This document shows positions 21,374 to 32,329 of a stretch of 64,000 nucleotides of DNA, piece after piece (positions within the stretch are counted from its first letter, which is position 1; every line of letters starts with the position of its first letter). The notes beneath the pieces are model-generated. The model did not search any database. It had not been told where the DNA came from and saw nothing but the letters and a program-made list of their open reading frames with translations. Made by a program: the position numbers and the translations under genes. This DNA is from Trematomus loennbergii (Eukaryota; Chordata; Actinopteri; Perciformes; Nototheniidae), in contig JAAOOA010000442.1 in NCBI GenBank assembly GCA_012861695.1, positions 296,501-360,500 on the forward strand, written 5' to 3'.

Positions 21374-21574
21374 ACTATTCACATCTTAAACTGCACTGTA
21401 ACTTTTAACTTTTATCCATGTATTTTTTCTTTTAATGTTTATTTTATTATCTTTTCTTTTTAATGACTGATTTTAAATGCCATTTTTAAAATGTCTTCCA
21501 TTTTTGTAAAGCACTTTGAATTACCTTGTGTTGAAAGGTGCTATATAAATAAACTTGCCTTGCCTTGCCTGCCT

Positions 21575-21984
21575 TACCTTGTTCATTAAAAAATAAATGT
21601 TTACAATTAAAATATTTTTTTATGACAATCTAGAATGTGTGAAGAACAAAACATTCCCTGTGTTTCGTTCTTCTTTAATACGTTGATACGTTCTTCGTTA
21701 ATACCAAGCCTCTGAATTAGCACTAAGCGGAAAAATGCACTTAGCACAGAACTCACGGTAGAGATATTTTATACTTCGCGCTATCTGCCCAAAAAAAAAT
21801 GAAAAACTTCCACAGATTCCATGGGTTTAAGTTTCATCACTGAGCGACCAAAACTCACGGCAGCGAAGCCAGGAGAGACAACACACAACTTCACTTTACG
21901 GGGCCAAAACGGCAAATACGTCTTACCGTTGCTGTTTTCTGATCAAAAGTTGTATTCAAGGGCATTAAAACGCATTGCCGCTCG
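21575..21984. repeat. Shared DNA after the LINE, units A and C
   Basis: Continues the block interrupted by the LINE; matches 54157-54560 closely. AT-rich, with TGAGCGACCAAAACTCACGG; no gene seen. It leads into the truncated TTAA-type element. Confidence 0.6.
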
Positions 21985-22661
21985 AAAGCGCTGGAGACGC
22001 TGTAGTACATATGCCAGGCCTGTAAGTGGCGCTGTAGTCTGCCACAAAAGCAGCGAAGAAGACTTCCCGCCCATAGTTACCATGGTTACCCTGCTTTTTT
22101 TCTCCCTCCCCGAGGCAAGCGTTTGCTCCCGCTGCTTTAATTCAATGCAATCCCTCCCCGTCGAGGCAAGCACTGTAATTCTCTCCGGTTAGTCCACCAG
22201 CAGATGACAAACACCCACCTCTCCGCCTCTTCCAAGGAACGAGGGGACCGTGCGGCAGAGTTTCAGTTTCAGTTTGTTTCGCCGGTCAAGATGTCCATTA
22301 AAGTTTAAATCTTCCGGACAAAATGAGAAAAGTGCCGGTCAAAGGTCTTCTTATTGAGCTTTAAAACAAATGAATAACGACTCTATATAATAAAACACGG
22401 AGGACGGAGATCTCTTTTTCTCCCCCTCTTCTGACAGCCCAGCAGCTGATCAGAGCACGTCTCACCTCTCCTGCAGGGGGGCGTGGTCAGCAGAATCAGC
22501 CCCGTAGACAGCAAACAGCAAACAGCACATACAGCGAAATGAGGCATGGCTAAAATGCATGATCTGTTTGGTATTTTGAAAACAGAAACGTATAAATATA
22601 CCTTATATAGGTATGGCCCTACAATATATCATTTAAATATAGCATGATAGGTCCACTTTAA
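21985..22661. mobile_element. TTAA-specific DNA element, left-truncated, unit A
   Basis: Right end GCATGATAGGTCCACTTTAA is the same terminus as the complete copies at 39330-40304 and 50510-50916. The left terminus is lost; the homologous copy in unit C (54590-55422) keeps about 130 more bases. No transposase frame. Confidence 0.75.
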
Positions 22662-23631
22662 GTTACACAATAAATTCAAACTATTTGATTCAAATTAAAT
22701 GAATAATTACACATTTCTGCCAATTTACCCCCTTTCTTACTCTTAATAACTACATGTATTTACATATAACATGGACCTCCATTAGCTTACTCACTACTTA
22801 ACTCTTCAACTGTATTTTTAAATTTTATTTTGATGGAGGTCATGAACCTTTCTTGGCCTGGTTTGGCCTTCTCATCTTTCAATTGTGGTGGAAAAGGGAT
22901 AAAATCTCCTAAAATGTATCACAAAAATATTCCTTTAACCTCTCTCAGAACAGGCACAAGCACAATGCTCTGCCAGAAGGGAATGCAAGACTGTAAAGAC
23001 ATAATCATGCTTCAAAAGGATCCCAACAAGTGGCTTTTCATCCTACTCAACATCGAGCCAGAGGCCATGAAGATGAAATACGAGTGTGAGTTCACGGTGG
23101 AAGAAGGCGGGTTGGATAAAACCGAGTTAGGAGATGTAACCATACTCCTTTCAGGTATGTAAATACAAGGCAATGAGGAAATACAACACAATACAATGTT
23201 TATGTGAAATGCATATGAGTCTACTAAAATACAAAACTAAGAAACTTGTAATTTACTTTTCCTTTATGTTTTTATAGCTCAGGGATCTTTTTACTTACTT
23301 GTAATATGAGTTATTTTACATATTATTTAAAGGGGACTTTGGGGGTTTTCCTTTTCCTGTGTGTTAAATAGGATTTAGTGCATGTAAATGGTCTGCAAAG
23401 GCTAAAATCCCTGTGTTCCCTCCAGTGGAAGTTTCTCTCCCACACACTCCCCCCCTTATTATAGTAATCTTTTGTTGAAAATTCGTCATGGCTTCTTAAA
23501 TATGAGGATTTGAAGCTTTATTCGTTTTGATTGATTGCACTTTTCATTATACATACAGGAATTTCTTTTACAATGTGGTAATTTTCTGTGACATGTCTGA
23601 ATACTTTCTTTAACATATAATTTTATATTCT

Positions 23632-23925
23632 ATCAAATCAAATCAAATCAAGTTTTATTTATAAAGCACATTTAAAAGCGATTTTGGTCGAGCCAAAGTG
23701 CTGTACATGTAATAAAAACACAGTACTACAATCACAATAAAAGACAATAAATTACAACAGATATATATAAAAAATAAAAAAAACACAAGGAAAAGTCAGG
23801 AGGCGTGCTCCGCTCTAACTAGAAAGCCAGAGAGAAGAAGTGTGTTTTAGTGTAGATTATTTAAAAACCCCTAGGGTCTGGGCCGACCTCACATGGATGG
23901 GCAGAGTGTTCTATAAAGTAACTGT
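23632..23925 (-). mobile_element. LINE 3' end with (TCAAA)n tail, in the intron
   Basis: Plus-strand ATCAAATCAAATCAAATCAA followed by GTTTTATTTATAAAGCAC and CAAAGTGCTGTACATG is the reverse complement of a common fish LINE 3' end with a pentanucleotide tail. Unit C has the same copy at 56394-56690. Confidence 0.75.
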
Positions 23926-24479
23926 CTTTAATAAACGAAAAACAAAGCAGTAGTATTCAAATGTTGATTGAATAAAATATGTGTCAGACTCAAAAATACT
24001 CAAATTTGAAAGCAACCTTTATTGGGTTTATTTAAATATTCCTTTCTAAATACATCTCTGTTCATTCGGATGTTGTTAACTTGAAGCTGTATTTGAGTTT
24101 GTGCTACTGATCCAACACCTCAACACTGAATCGATGTTTAAACCAGTAATATACAAACAGGACATTTTATTTACATTTTTTGTAAGGTCAAAGGAAGTGA
24201 CCTGCCCGCCTCAGCCTCCGCCTTCACCTCCAACTTCACCTCCATTCTTCACCTCCATCTCATTTGTTCAGCTGGATTCTGATTGGTCTGCTGGCTCTGA
24301 TGTTCCTGTACAGCTGTCTCATCACCGCTTTCTACATCAGACTGACGGTACCTGTCTCTCTGACCGTCTTTCTGTCATAATCCTGGGGTTGATTGGGTTT
24401 CCTGTTTTATTTTTAAATGTATTTTCTCCTATCTTGTTTCACTTCCTGTCTCTGTGTTTCCCGCCTTGCCAAGCTGTGA

Positions 24480-24780
24480 CAGACACAAATTGAGATGATG
24501 TCCCACATTTGATTGACAGGCTAGAGAGGGCTTTCACCTTGTATCATATGTTAATCAATCAATCTGTCATCATTGTCGTTGCCTGCATTACACCCTACTG
24601 ACACAGAAATGCACAAGCTACCGGCAGAGTATGATGCAAACTTTGACAAAGAAAAGGAGGTACAGCTACAAAAAGTCTGGGAAACCTTTGACTCATGTGT
24701 GAAGCCGGTGGAGGGTAATTCCCAGAGAGCTTTTTGTGACATTTGCTAGAGTTTCTAGCATCGAGGTGAATATGACTTGA
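24480..24780 (+). other. Coding-like fragment of unknown origin inside the CD28-like intron
   Basis: After an acceptor-like CTACTGACACAG the frame from 24609 reads MHKLPAEYDANFDKEKEVQL, then VWETFDSCVKPVEGNSQR and stops at TAG (24747). The same frame is present at 57379-57520. Composition looks coding, but I do not recognise the protein. It may be an exon, an alternative cytoplasmic segment or a captured fragment of another gene. Confidence 0.3.
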
Positions 24781-25410
24781 AGTGTAAAAACTAAATGCAA
24801 GACCTAATGCATACGCTCATGGTTTATTTCTTAAGATATATGAAGATTATATTGAAGGCAGGTATAAAACAACACCACATATCCGGAACCAGACAGAAAC
24901 AAAGACAACGAACACAAGACAGACTTATCACAAAGACAAGACACAGCTGGGGAGGACAGGCAGAAACACATGAGTAGCAGGTGAAAATAATCAGACCATC
25001 AGACAGGCGGGAAAACACAGAGACAGGGCAATAAATGATTTACTAGGATCCACAATATCAATACTAATGCCTCCCAATGTTGGCAAAATAAGGAATGGTC
25101 TATAAAAATATAAGTTACTCCCTACAACTTCTACTTTCTCTGTCAACCTGATTTCCTACTCACTTTTGAACTGAACTAAGTTTTTCTTTATGGCAGTTAC
25201 AAGTCATATATTGTCTTAATTCATATATCACTAGCACTGGGGGCTTGTTTTTACTCATTAAGTTACATGACGAGAATAAAACAGTAATAAATGTGCTGCT
25301 TTTCTGTTTCTGTGTTTCAGTGCAGCGACACAGATCCTGAGAACTCCACATACGTAGAAATGCGGAAAGCTCCTCGGCCGTGTTCACCTGTGGACATCTA
25401 CTGTGGGTAG

Positions 25411-26268
25411 CCATCGTGCTTCATCTTCGGCCTCATACATCATGTAATGAGGGGGTGTTTTTCATGCCGCTGTTATCATAATTGCAAATATTTCTATTGT
25501 AAATGAGTGGAAAAGGCCTGCAACAACTGCAGATAAACAGCAGGGTGAGACAGAGACTGTCTAAAGCGAACATGCTTGTATTATGTATGCAATGTGGCAC
25601 CCTGATGTTATTGATTTTATTGGATATCTAAATATATATATATATATATATTGCAATTTATTATGAATTTTAAACTTTTTTTCTATCAATGCAACATTTT
25701 CTTACAAACTAAAAGCCAAAAATGTTTTATATTTAGACATGATATAAATGTAAGTGTATTGATACATAACTATGCTATACAGAAAATGCATGCATGTACA
25801 GTATATGTATAGTTCCTATGTCCAAAAAAAGTGAAGATATGGGTATGATTTATAACAATAACATCTAAAATTAAGGTTTATAGAGGTCATGTTATGTATT
25901 CTAAAATAAATATGTGTCACATGCTAGAGCAGGATAATAATATTGGCAAAATAACTTTTAAGAAAAATAAAGATATAATGGGCCTACTGCAAATCCTAAC
26001 ACACAATTATTCTTATAGAAATCTGGTAATGAGTTTTTCACTCACTGTCTGCAGCAGGAATGAGTCTCATTGAACAGAAACACAGATCACTCTTCTCACG
26101 CTCACAGTGAATATGAGACACAAGTAGGCTGACACAAAAAACAAAGCAGCCGGTGTCTGACGGTCTGTGAACTGCAGGCATTGCAAACATGTCAGTGAGG
26201 GTGTGGGAATGCCTGAAAAGAAACAAAAGCATCTCAAGTCATTTGTTTGAACTTTCCAGCTGTCAAAC
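25411..26268. other. Non-coding stretch after the CD28-like tail exon, unit A
   Basis: AT-rich DNA with a (TA)n run at 25633-25650, probably 3' untranslated sequence followed by intergenic DNA. Matches 58195-59056. No gene recognised. Confidence 0.5.
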
Positions 26269-26763
26269 TTAAAGTGGACCTATCATGCTATATTTGAATA
26301 ATATAGTGTAGGACCATACCTATATAAGGCATATTTATACTTTTTTTTTTTCAAAATACCAAATAGATCATGCATTTTAGCCATGCTCATTTTGCTTAAT
26401 TTGACATTTTTTAGCTCTGTTTTTGCAAGGGCAGATTCTGTGAGAACAGCACCATCTACAGGCCTGGCATATGTACTACAGCGTCTCCAGCGCTTTCGAA
26501 CGGCAATGGCCGTGGCTGTCTCCTCCTGATTGGTGGAGTTGGCCCAATAGCCGTAGCGCCACTGTCCTGACGTCAGGACAGTGTTCAAATCTGGATCAGT
26601 TTTTATCAGATCCGTGCAGCCCCTTTTTTAGAGATTTGGGTATGGAGGAAAATAGAGAGGGTTGTGTTTTCTGACACTTGGTGAGTTCCCTGGAACACCG
26701 GGGACACATATTCATGTATAAAAGACGTACTAAAGTGCATTTTACATGATAGGTCCCCTTTAA
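26269..26763. mobile_element. TTAA-specific DNA element, complete, unit A
   Basis: Starts TTAAAGTGGACCTATCATGC and ends CATGATAGGTCCCCTTTAA with TTAA on both sides. About 490 bp. No transposase, so non-autonomous. Its copy in unit C is 59057-59552. TTAA target choice fits piggyBac- or Kolobok-type transposases; I cannot tell which. Confidence 0.85.
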
Positions 26764-28060
26764 ATATACTGATGTAAATATAGCAGGTTCACGAGCATGG
26801 CCACTGTTCCTTAGTCTACTTGTGCTCAGTTTTTCTCCGTCTTTTCTTAAGTACTCTATCATCTGAATCTGCAGCACTTTGACATTAACAACTCAAGGTC
26901 ATACCTACATCCAGAACATACATCTTGATTATCATTTGCATCACTAAAAATGTCATTTTTTTACATGTATGCTAGCTGTGATGCTATAGTGACTCTTGTT
27001 TACTTGTAAACTTGTACTTGAAGTTGTAATGAATACTTTAAAAAATAAATGTATAATGTATGTATGTAGAAAGTATGACATATGCATTGGTTTTCAGCAT
27101 TTGCATTTGTAAGGTAATCCATCATCAGAAGGCCTCTTCTGAGCATCTGCATCTCATAAGGGTTACAGTGTTAAAACACATAATGCATTTATTTGAATTT
27201 CTCTGTACAGAATTCAAAACATTGTGATTGGCTCCATGCAGATCTCAACATGGTAAGGGCTAAGCTAATGGTGCTAACAGAAAGAACAGTTAAAAAAACT
27301 CAACACATAAAAGTTATAAAGTTGGCTTTTTTCACTATTTAAAAGCAGTACCTTCAAATTGTTGTTAAAAGGAAGCTACTGTTCATTGTATTAAAGTTTA
27401 TTGAGCAGTCAATGTAATGTAATGTAATGTAATGATTTGGTACAGCAAATGTTGCTCCCTAGCTAGCTATCTAGCATCAATCCTGTGTAGGGCACAGCAT
27501 CCATGTGCGAAGTGTTTACATTATTTAACAAGACAGCGTTCAAAAGGGAAGTATTTGAATTGAGACACAGCAAGGGACTCACACCAACATGCACTAGTGG
27601 CCGGCGCAGGTACAAAACAAATCACAAAGAAGCTCAGATTTTAACAAACACAAGAGGGGGTGTTATCTAAATATTTGCTGCGGGCTTATGCACTTTAAAC
27701 TTTTTAAATGAATTGCAACTGCATAAAATGTATAATTCATAAGTTTGTCTTTTCAGTGGAAGATGCAACTTCCATCATGGGATGATAACTATTTTCATCT
27801 CCTTCATCAGAGTTTTCATCATGTGTTGATGTTTGGATCTTACATCATATGTTTGCTTTGGAGCATGGATGATGCCCTTCACACCTCTGATTGGGAGGAT
27901 CCCTCTGAGATGAGAGTTTGAGATCATCTGACATGAACACAAGAAGGTGTGAATTCTTAATGAGAGCAATTCATAGGAGAGCAATAACTATGTGCTGATG
28001 TTTGTTGTGTAAAGTTCCTGACAAAAATCCAGTCTAATGGGCTTCATTAGTCAGGTAGAA
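26764..28060. other. Intergenic DNA shared by units A and C
   Basis: No gene recognised; contains an (AATGT)n run at 27411-27434. Matches 59553-60885. About 45 bases present in unit C (60298-60343) are missing here at about 27510. Confidence 0.5.
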
Positions 28061-28064
28061 AGGT

Positions 28065-28216
28065 GTGTGTGTGTGTGTGTGTGTCTGTGTTTGTTAATGT
28101 AAAAGCTAAAGGAATGGAGAAAAAACATATTGTAAGATGCACATATTTACCATAATTTGTGAATTCCATGTGAAAAGCTAGGAATTCCTTGTCTCACCAC
28201 ACCGAGGCCTCTGACA
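28065..28216. repeat. (TG)n plus block X, truncated copy
   Basis: A short TG tract (28065-28092) followed by the first 125 bases of block X, cut at CATTAATC by the tail of a LINE. The identical structure is at 60890-61050. Confidence 0.8.
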
Positions 28217-28230
28217 CCCTTTCATTAATC

Positions 28231-28745
28231 ATTACATTACATTACATTACATTGCATTTAGCTGACGCTTTTATCCAAAGCGACTTACAATAAGTGCATT
28301 CGACCAAGAAGATACAAACTTGAAGAAAACAGAATCATATAAGTACATCAGGTTTCATAGAGCCAAAACATTTCAAGTGCTACTCAACTGGCTTTAGATA
28401 AGCCAGTCCTTTATTAGTATATAAGTGCTTTGTTAGTAATTTTATTTCTCGAAGTGGAGTTGAAAGAGATGAGTTTTCAGTCTGCGCCGGAAGATGTGTA
28501 GGCTTTCTGCTGTCCTGATGTCAATGGGGAGCTCATTCCACCATTTTGGAGCCAGGATAGCAAACCGACGTGTTTTTGCTGATGGGAACTTGGGTCCCCC
28601 TCGCAGTGCGGGTGCAGCGAGCCGTTTGGCTGATGCAGAGAGGAGTGCACGTGCTGGGGTGTATGGTTTAACCATGTCCTGGATGTAGGAAGGGCCAGAT
28701 CCATTCACATCATGGTACGCAAGTACCAGTGTCTTGAAGTGGCCT
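28231..28745 (-). mobile_element. L2-type LINE 3' end with ORF2 C-terminal domain, unit A
   Basis: On the minus strand the frame encodes HFKTLVLAYHDVNGSGPSYI, VKPYTPARALLSASAKRL, TRRFAILAPKWWNELPIDIR and RRRLKTHLFQLHFEK with a stop at 28442, the standard C-terminal domain of L2-group ORF2 proteins. The 3' end has AGCGTCAGCTAAATGCAATG and an ATGTA repeat tail. It is 5'-truncated at about 28745, where an unrelated GC-rich sequence begins; the long frame that seems to run across is a chance fusion. Confidence 0.85.
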
Positions 28746-29446
28746 GCAACGCCTGCCGCCTGATTCCGCGGCTCAGCCGCCACCGGCGTCTGGAGCACTT
28801 CCAGGCGCAGTATGTCTCGCCGGAAGAGGCGGAGGACTGGGACCTCGAGGTGGTGGAGATGGAGGAGCAGGATGCCGGTGTGCCCTTCGTGTTCGCCATG
28901 CCAGCGGGCCGGGCGGCCCCGTTCGTCGAGGAGGAAGACGACGCCTCGTTGTCTGATGCTTCCGGGGCCGGCCTCCAGGAGGGTCCACAGCGGCAGGACT
29001 TCCCGGCGGTGATGACTATGGAGGCTTGCCACTCCCCCCACCTCTGCCACCGAGGCTGGTGAGCCGCCTCCGTCAGGGCTACTACGGCCCGGCTCGTCCG
29101 GCGCAGCCGGCCTTCGTTTCACCCCCCTTGCCAGATATCTGGCAGTGTGTGGAGGTGACGTGGCGACAGCCACTGAAACGAACGCTCCAGTGGCAACATG
29201 GGCAGGAATTCTATGGGTGCAGGGCCGCTCGGACACGGAGTGTCCCGGTGTGCCCCCCCTTGATGATGATGATGATGATGATCTGCTTCCGCAGGCAGCC
29301 GGGTGGGCAGAGGGGAGGAAGCCTCTATAGCCCAATAATCTTGGCGTGTTGGGTGTCTCACTGATCACCCCTCAGCAGGACATCCCCGCCTCCCGCCTCC
29401 TCTGTATGATGCTACTGTTGTGACACGATCATCTTTTTAAAATAAA
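28746..29446 (+). other. GC-rich open region with poly(A) signal, unidentified
   Basis: This stretch is far richer in GC than its surroundings. The plus strand is open for about 105 codons (to 29062) with an acidic protein containing RHRRLEHFQAQYVSPEEAED and EEEDDASLSDASG. A neighbouring frame continues with LVSRLRQGYYGPARPAQP, PLPDIWQCVEV and a run of seven Asp from (GAT)n at 29263-29281, stopping at TAG near 29331. An AATAAA lies at 29441. This could be the 3' end of a retrocopied or captured gene, or a gag-like region. I do not recognise it. The copy at 61570-62280 differs by single bases. Confidence 0.4.
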
Positions 29447-29599
29447 AATTATTGCATGTATCCCAGTCTAAGTGTAATTTCTCTCCACAAATCCACACTT
29501 CCACATAATGTTACCGCACCGATTCCCCACTCGCTGCCCCAGTTGTAACTCCAGTAAAGGAAGCAGCTAGTGGGCATGCGCATTGAGAGTGATAAACCG

Positions 29600-30037
29600 C
29601 GCTGTGCGGGTACAAGGATATTATGGCCGGCGTAGCAGGTTTAGGAGACACACAACGCAGAAAAAAATCTCCGCTTGATGCATTTCACTGTTTGGGTGAA
29701 TGCATCATGGCGGAGCACGCACTTCAAAGACCTCAGTAGAGAATCGGTGTGTCGACCCTCCATGGGCAGAACTTCCCTTCACGGGCAGTTTTGCGGTAAC
29801 GGGTCACCAGAGAGTACATACAGCTTTATAGCTGGGGCCCCGCAGCTGATTGCACATCCCCTAACGCAATGTTATGGGGAATGGAAGCACAGCTGTGTAT
29901 TAACGGAGTGGATGGACAGGACGCTGAGACTGGGTTATTCACTCCAGTTTTGCAGCATCCCTCCTCCGTTCACAGGCATAAAAGAGGTGAATCTATCATC
30001 CCGAGGGGAGATAGGTTCCCTCTCTGCAGAGATTTAG
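29600..30037 (+). pseudogene. DIRS gag end and start of pol
   Basis: Pieces of gag (HTTQRKKSPLDAFHCLGEC, AEHALQRPQ) are followed in another frame by LTEWMDRTLRLGYSLQFCSI and FTGIKEVNLSSRGE, the segment preceding RT in DIRS pol. The frame ends at TAG (30035-30037), where ATTTAGGCC stands for an expected Gln codon; the RT frame continues in phase straight after it. Confidence 0.7.
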
Positions 30038-30487
30038 GCCCTGTTGCAAAAACAGGCAGTGTCTGTTGTGCGCTCTGAAGACAGAGAGGAAGGGCACTAT
30101 TCCCTGTACTTCCTGGTTCCCAAGAAAACAGGAGAATTCAGGCCCATTCTGGATCTTCGCAGCCTGAATCTCCACATTGCACGCAGAAAATTCCATATGT
30201 TAACTGTAAAACAGTTGATGGGACTGGTGCAGCCAGGCGATTGGTTCACAACCATCGACCTGAAGGACGCTTACTTTCATGTCAGCATTGCTCCAAAGCA
30301 CAGAAAGTATTTGCGTTTTGCCTTCCAGGGTGTAGCCTACGAGTACAACAGACTACCGTTTGGCTACTCCCTATCCCTACCCATGTTCAGCAAATGTGTG
30401 GCCACAGCGCTTCAGCCGATCCGCGACTGTGGCATGAGGGTGTTCTTTTATCTAGACGACCTCATAGTCATCCACTCGGGCGGGTAA
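30038..30487 (+). pseudogene. DIRS reverse transcriptase, 3'-truncated
   Basis: In frame with the preceding segment: YFLVPKKTGEFRPILDLRSL, WFTTIDLKDAYFHVSIAP (first Asp), LRFAFQGVAYEYNRLPFGYS and the catalytic box YLDDLIVI. It then passes abruptly into RNase H (FPDASVTGWGG) after a stop at 30485, so the thumb and connection region are deleted. In unit C a missing T turns FFYLDD into FFI-stop. Confidence 0.88.
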
Positions 30488-30577
30488 CCTCCTACGTCAC
30501 GGTGTTCCCGGACGCATCCGTGACAGGTTGGGGGGGGAACTGCCTAGGGAGAGCTATAGGGGGTCGCTGGTCTCTAA
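30488..30577 (+). pseudogene. DIRS RNase H, 5' half
   Basis: Encodes VFPDASVTGWGGNCLGRAIG and GRW, the first strand and acidic residue of the DIRS RNase H. It is interrupted at TAA (30575-30577) by a Harbinger element and resumes at 31416. Confidence 0.8.
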
Positions 30578-31415
30578 AGGCCCCTACACACCAGGCCGAT
30601 ATCGGCCGTCTTGCGTTGTTGGGCGAAAACGGGTTCCTTGTCGCCCAAAGTCAATTTGGTGTGTCCCGAACCCTCGGCCGTGAACGCCTTATTTGGCCTT
30701 TCACGGTCGACACAAGCTATCGGGCCAAGAAACCACTCTGATCAGCTGTTCAGCTAGCAAATGAGAAGCGAAACGGAAGTGAGGGACGTAAACAAACGAT
30801 TTAAGGCACAAGACAGCAGCTAAACACCAGCAGGTGATACTTAAAGACATCAAACATAGCCCTTAAATGTCCTCTCTTACCTCCCACACATAGCAGGGAC
30901 ATCTCTGATATCGGCGGGAGCGTCCCCGGCTGTCCTCTGCTAAGAGCTCCGTGATTTGTTTGGTCAAGTCCGGTTTTTCATCTCATCGTAAATTTAGCAA
31001 GAAGTGGCCATTATTACATTGCTGACTCAATAAACTACACACCCGCCAGAACACTGCGATCATCAGATGCAGGTCTATTAACTGTGATTTTATAGTATGT
31101 CTGCACTTTATGTGCTCATTTCATCATTCATGTATTTTTATTCTAAAACATGTTTTCGATGGACAAGAGTGAAAGTTCTGTTCTTCTTCTCTGTCTTCCG
31201 GTTGTTGCTTATTTTGAATGACGAATACACACTACCGCCGCCTGCTGGTAGGGAGAGTTATTGCCACTCACGCATGCCAGTTCGTACGTGCTCGCTGAAG
31301 TCTTTGCGGTGATTTCCAGTGCGACACACGGCCAAGACGCAGGAGAACTCGTCGATGGAACTGTCGGTGTCGGGTGTCGGCGAGTTCTCTGGTGACTGCC
31401 TGGTGTGCTGTGCCT
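30578..31415. mobile_element. PIF/Harbinger-type non-autonomous element inside DIRS
   Basis: Ends AGGCCCCTACACACCAGGC and its near complement GCCTGGTGTGCTGTGCCT, with TAA on both sides (30575-30577 and 31416-31418). Removing the element and one TAA rejoins RNase H in frame as WSLTETRHSILLELRAV. The 3-bp TWA duplication is the Harbinger hallmark. 838 bp with no transposase. Its copy begins at 63428 in unit C. Confidence 0.88.
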
Positions 31416-31418
31416 TAA

Positions 31419-32140
31419 CGGAGACACGGCACAGCATCCTTCTAGAGCTGCGGGCAGTGGTGTTAGTCCTCCAGCATTTCAAACCCTTAATACAGGGCAA
31501 ACATGTGCTGGTGAGGAGCGACAACAGCCCCACAGTGGCGTAATCAACAGGAAGGGCGGAGTCCGCTCCGCCGCCTTGTTTACCACAGCAGAGAACCTGT
31601 GGTTGTGGGCTTCAGAGATTGTGTTATCTCTGAGGGCCCTCCACATCCCGGGACTGGAGAACAGGGGGACCGACCTCATGTCAAGAGGCGGGCCCCTGCC
31701 AGGCGAGTGGGTGCTTCACCCGGAGGTGGTGAAGCAAATCTGGGCCCAGTTCGGGAGAGCGGATGTGGACCTGTTCGCCATCCGGCGCAACAGCCACTGT
31801 ACCCTGTGGTTTTCCATGGCTCGGCAGGACAATCCGCCCTTGGGGGTGGACGTGTTCGCACAGGAGCCATGGACAAGAAAGCTGCTCTACGCCTTTCCAC
31901 CGGTACCTCATTCTCCCCCTCCTGGAGAGGGTGAGACGAGAGCGTCTGTCAGTCATCCTAGTAGCCCCAGATCGCCGCTTGGCGCCGTGGTTCGCAGAGG
32001 TGACACTGATGATGGTGGGCCAGCCCTGGGCGATTCCTCAGGTCTGGGGGGCGATGTCTCAGGAGGCAGGTGCAATAGGGGCGTTACCCACTCTGGGCCA
32101 ACCTCTCCAGGCTTGGCTCCTGAGAGGGACAGGGGGGACT
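31419..32140 (+). pseudogene. DIRS RNase H end and methyltransferase-like region
   Basis: Resumes with HSILLELRAVVLVLQHF and LVRSDN, then a frameshift near 31540. The next frame gives SLRALHIPGLENRGTDLMSR, GEWVLHPEVVKQIWAQFG, DLFAIRRNSHCTLWFSM and LLYAFPPVP, matching the region between RNase H and recombinase in DIRS pol. Another shift near 31910 leads into a frame with RRERLSVILVAPDRRLAPWF. Confidence 0.82.
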
Positions 32141-32329
32141 GTCTGACAAGGTTATTCAGACTATCCAGGCAGCTAGAGTGGGATCCACCACAGCCTGTTA
32201 CAGGCCAAAGTGGCTGGGATTCCAGCGATGGTGTGAGGAGTGGAGAATAGAGCCCTATCTTGTACGTTGGGCTCTATTCTGTCCTACTTACAGTTACTGG
32301 TGGACAGGGGGCTTGCTCATTCCACAATT

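Larger units (their letters stand above)
16358..21574 (+). mobile_element. Nearly full-length L2/CR1-type LINE
   Basis: A 5.2-kb non-LTR retrotransposon with a 5' leader (16358-16650), ORF1, ORF2 and a 3' tail of CTTGC/CCTTG repeats after GGTGCTATATAAATAAA. It is flanked by TACCTT at 16352-16357 and 21575-21580. Unit C has the uninterrupted site GTACCTTGTTC (54156-54166), so the insertion is specific to unit A. The short tandem-repeat tail in place of poly(A) and the SGNH domain in ORF1 point to the L2/CR1 group. Its intactness suggests a fairly recent insertion. Confidence 0.92.
22830..25410 (+). pseudogene. CD28/CTLA-4-family receptor, frameshifted copy, unit A
   Basis: Three exons match the unit C copy: part of an Ig V-like domain (up to 23154, donor GGTATGT), the transmembrane exon (24187-24347) and the cytoplasmic exon (25321-25410, acceptor TTTCAG, stop TAG). 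The Ig exon and tail are open. The transmembrane exon has one A fewer near 24190 and one extra T near 24233 than the unit C copy. Spliced in the frame set by the Ig exon, it meets a TGA within five codons. Net length is unchanged at 161 bases. These are single-base differences in short runs, so a sequencing or consensus error cannot be excluded. No signal-peptide exon is recognisable upstream, where a TTAA element ends at 22661. Confidence 0.7.

Noticed and set aside
27775..27984. A small minus-strand gene between the TTAA element and block X
   Set aside because: No motif, no splice or start context; its conservation at 60603-60812 only reflects the recent duplication.
28442..29368. A 308-residue minus-strand gene (and 315 residues at 61240-62187)
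   Set aside because: Only the C-terminal 100 residues are real (LINE ORF2). The rest is the antisense of a GC-rich region; the fusion is fortuitous and survives in both copies only because they are recent duplicates.
31681..31956. Minus-strand genes within the DIRS region
   Set aside because: They lie antisense to clearly recognisable DIRS pol motifs.
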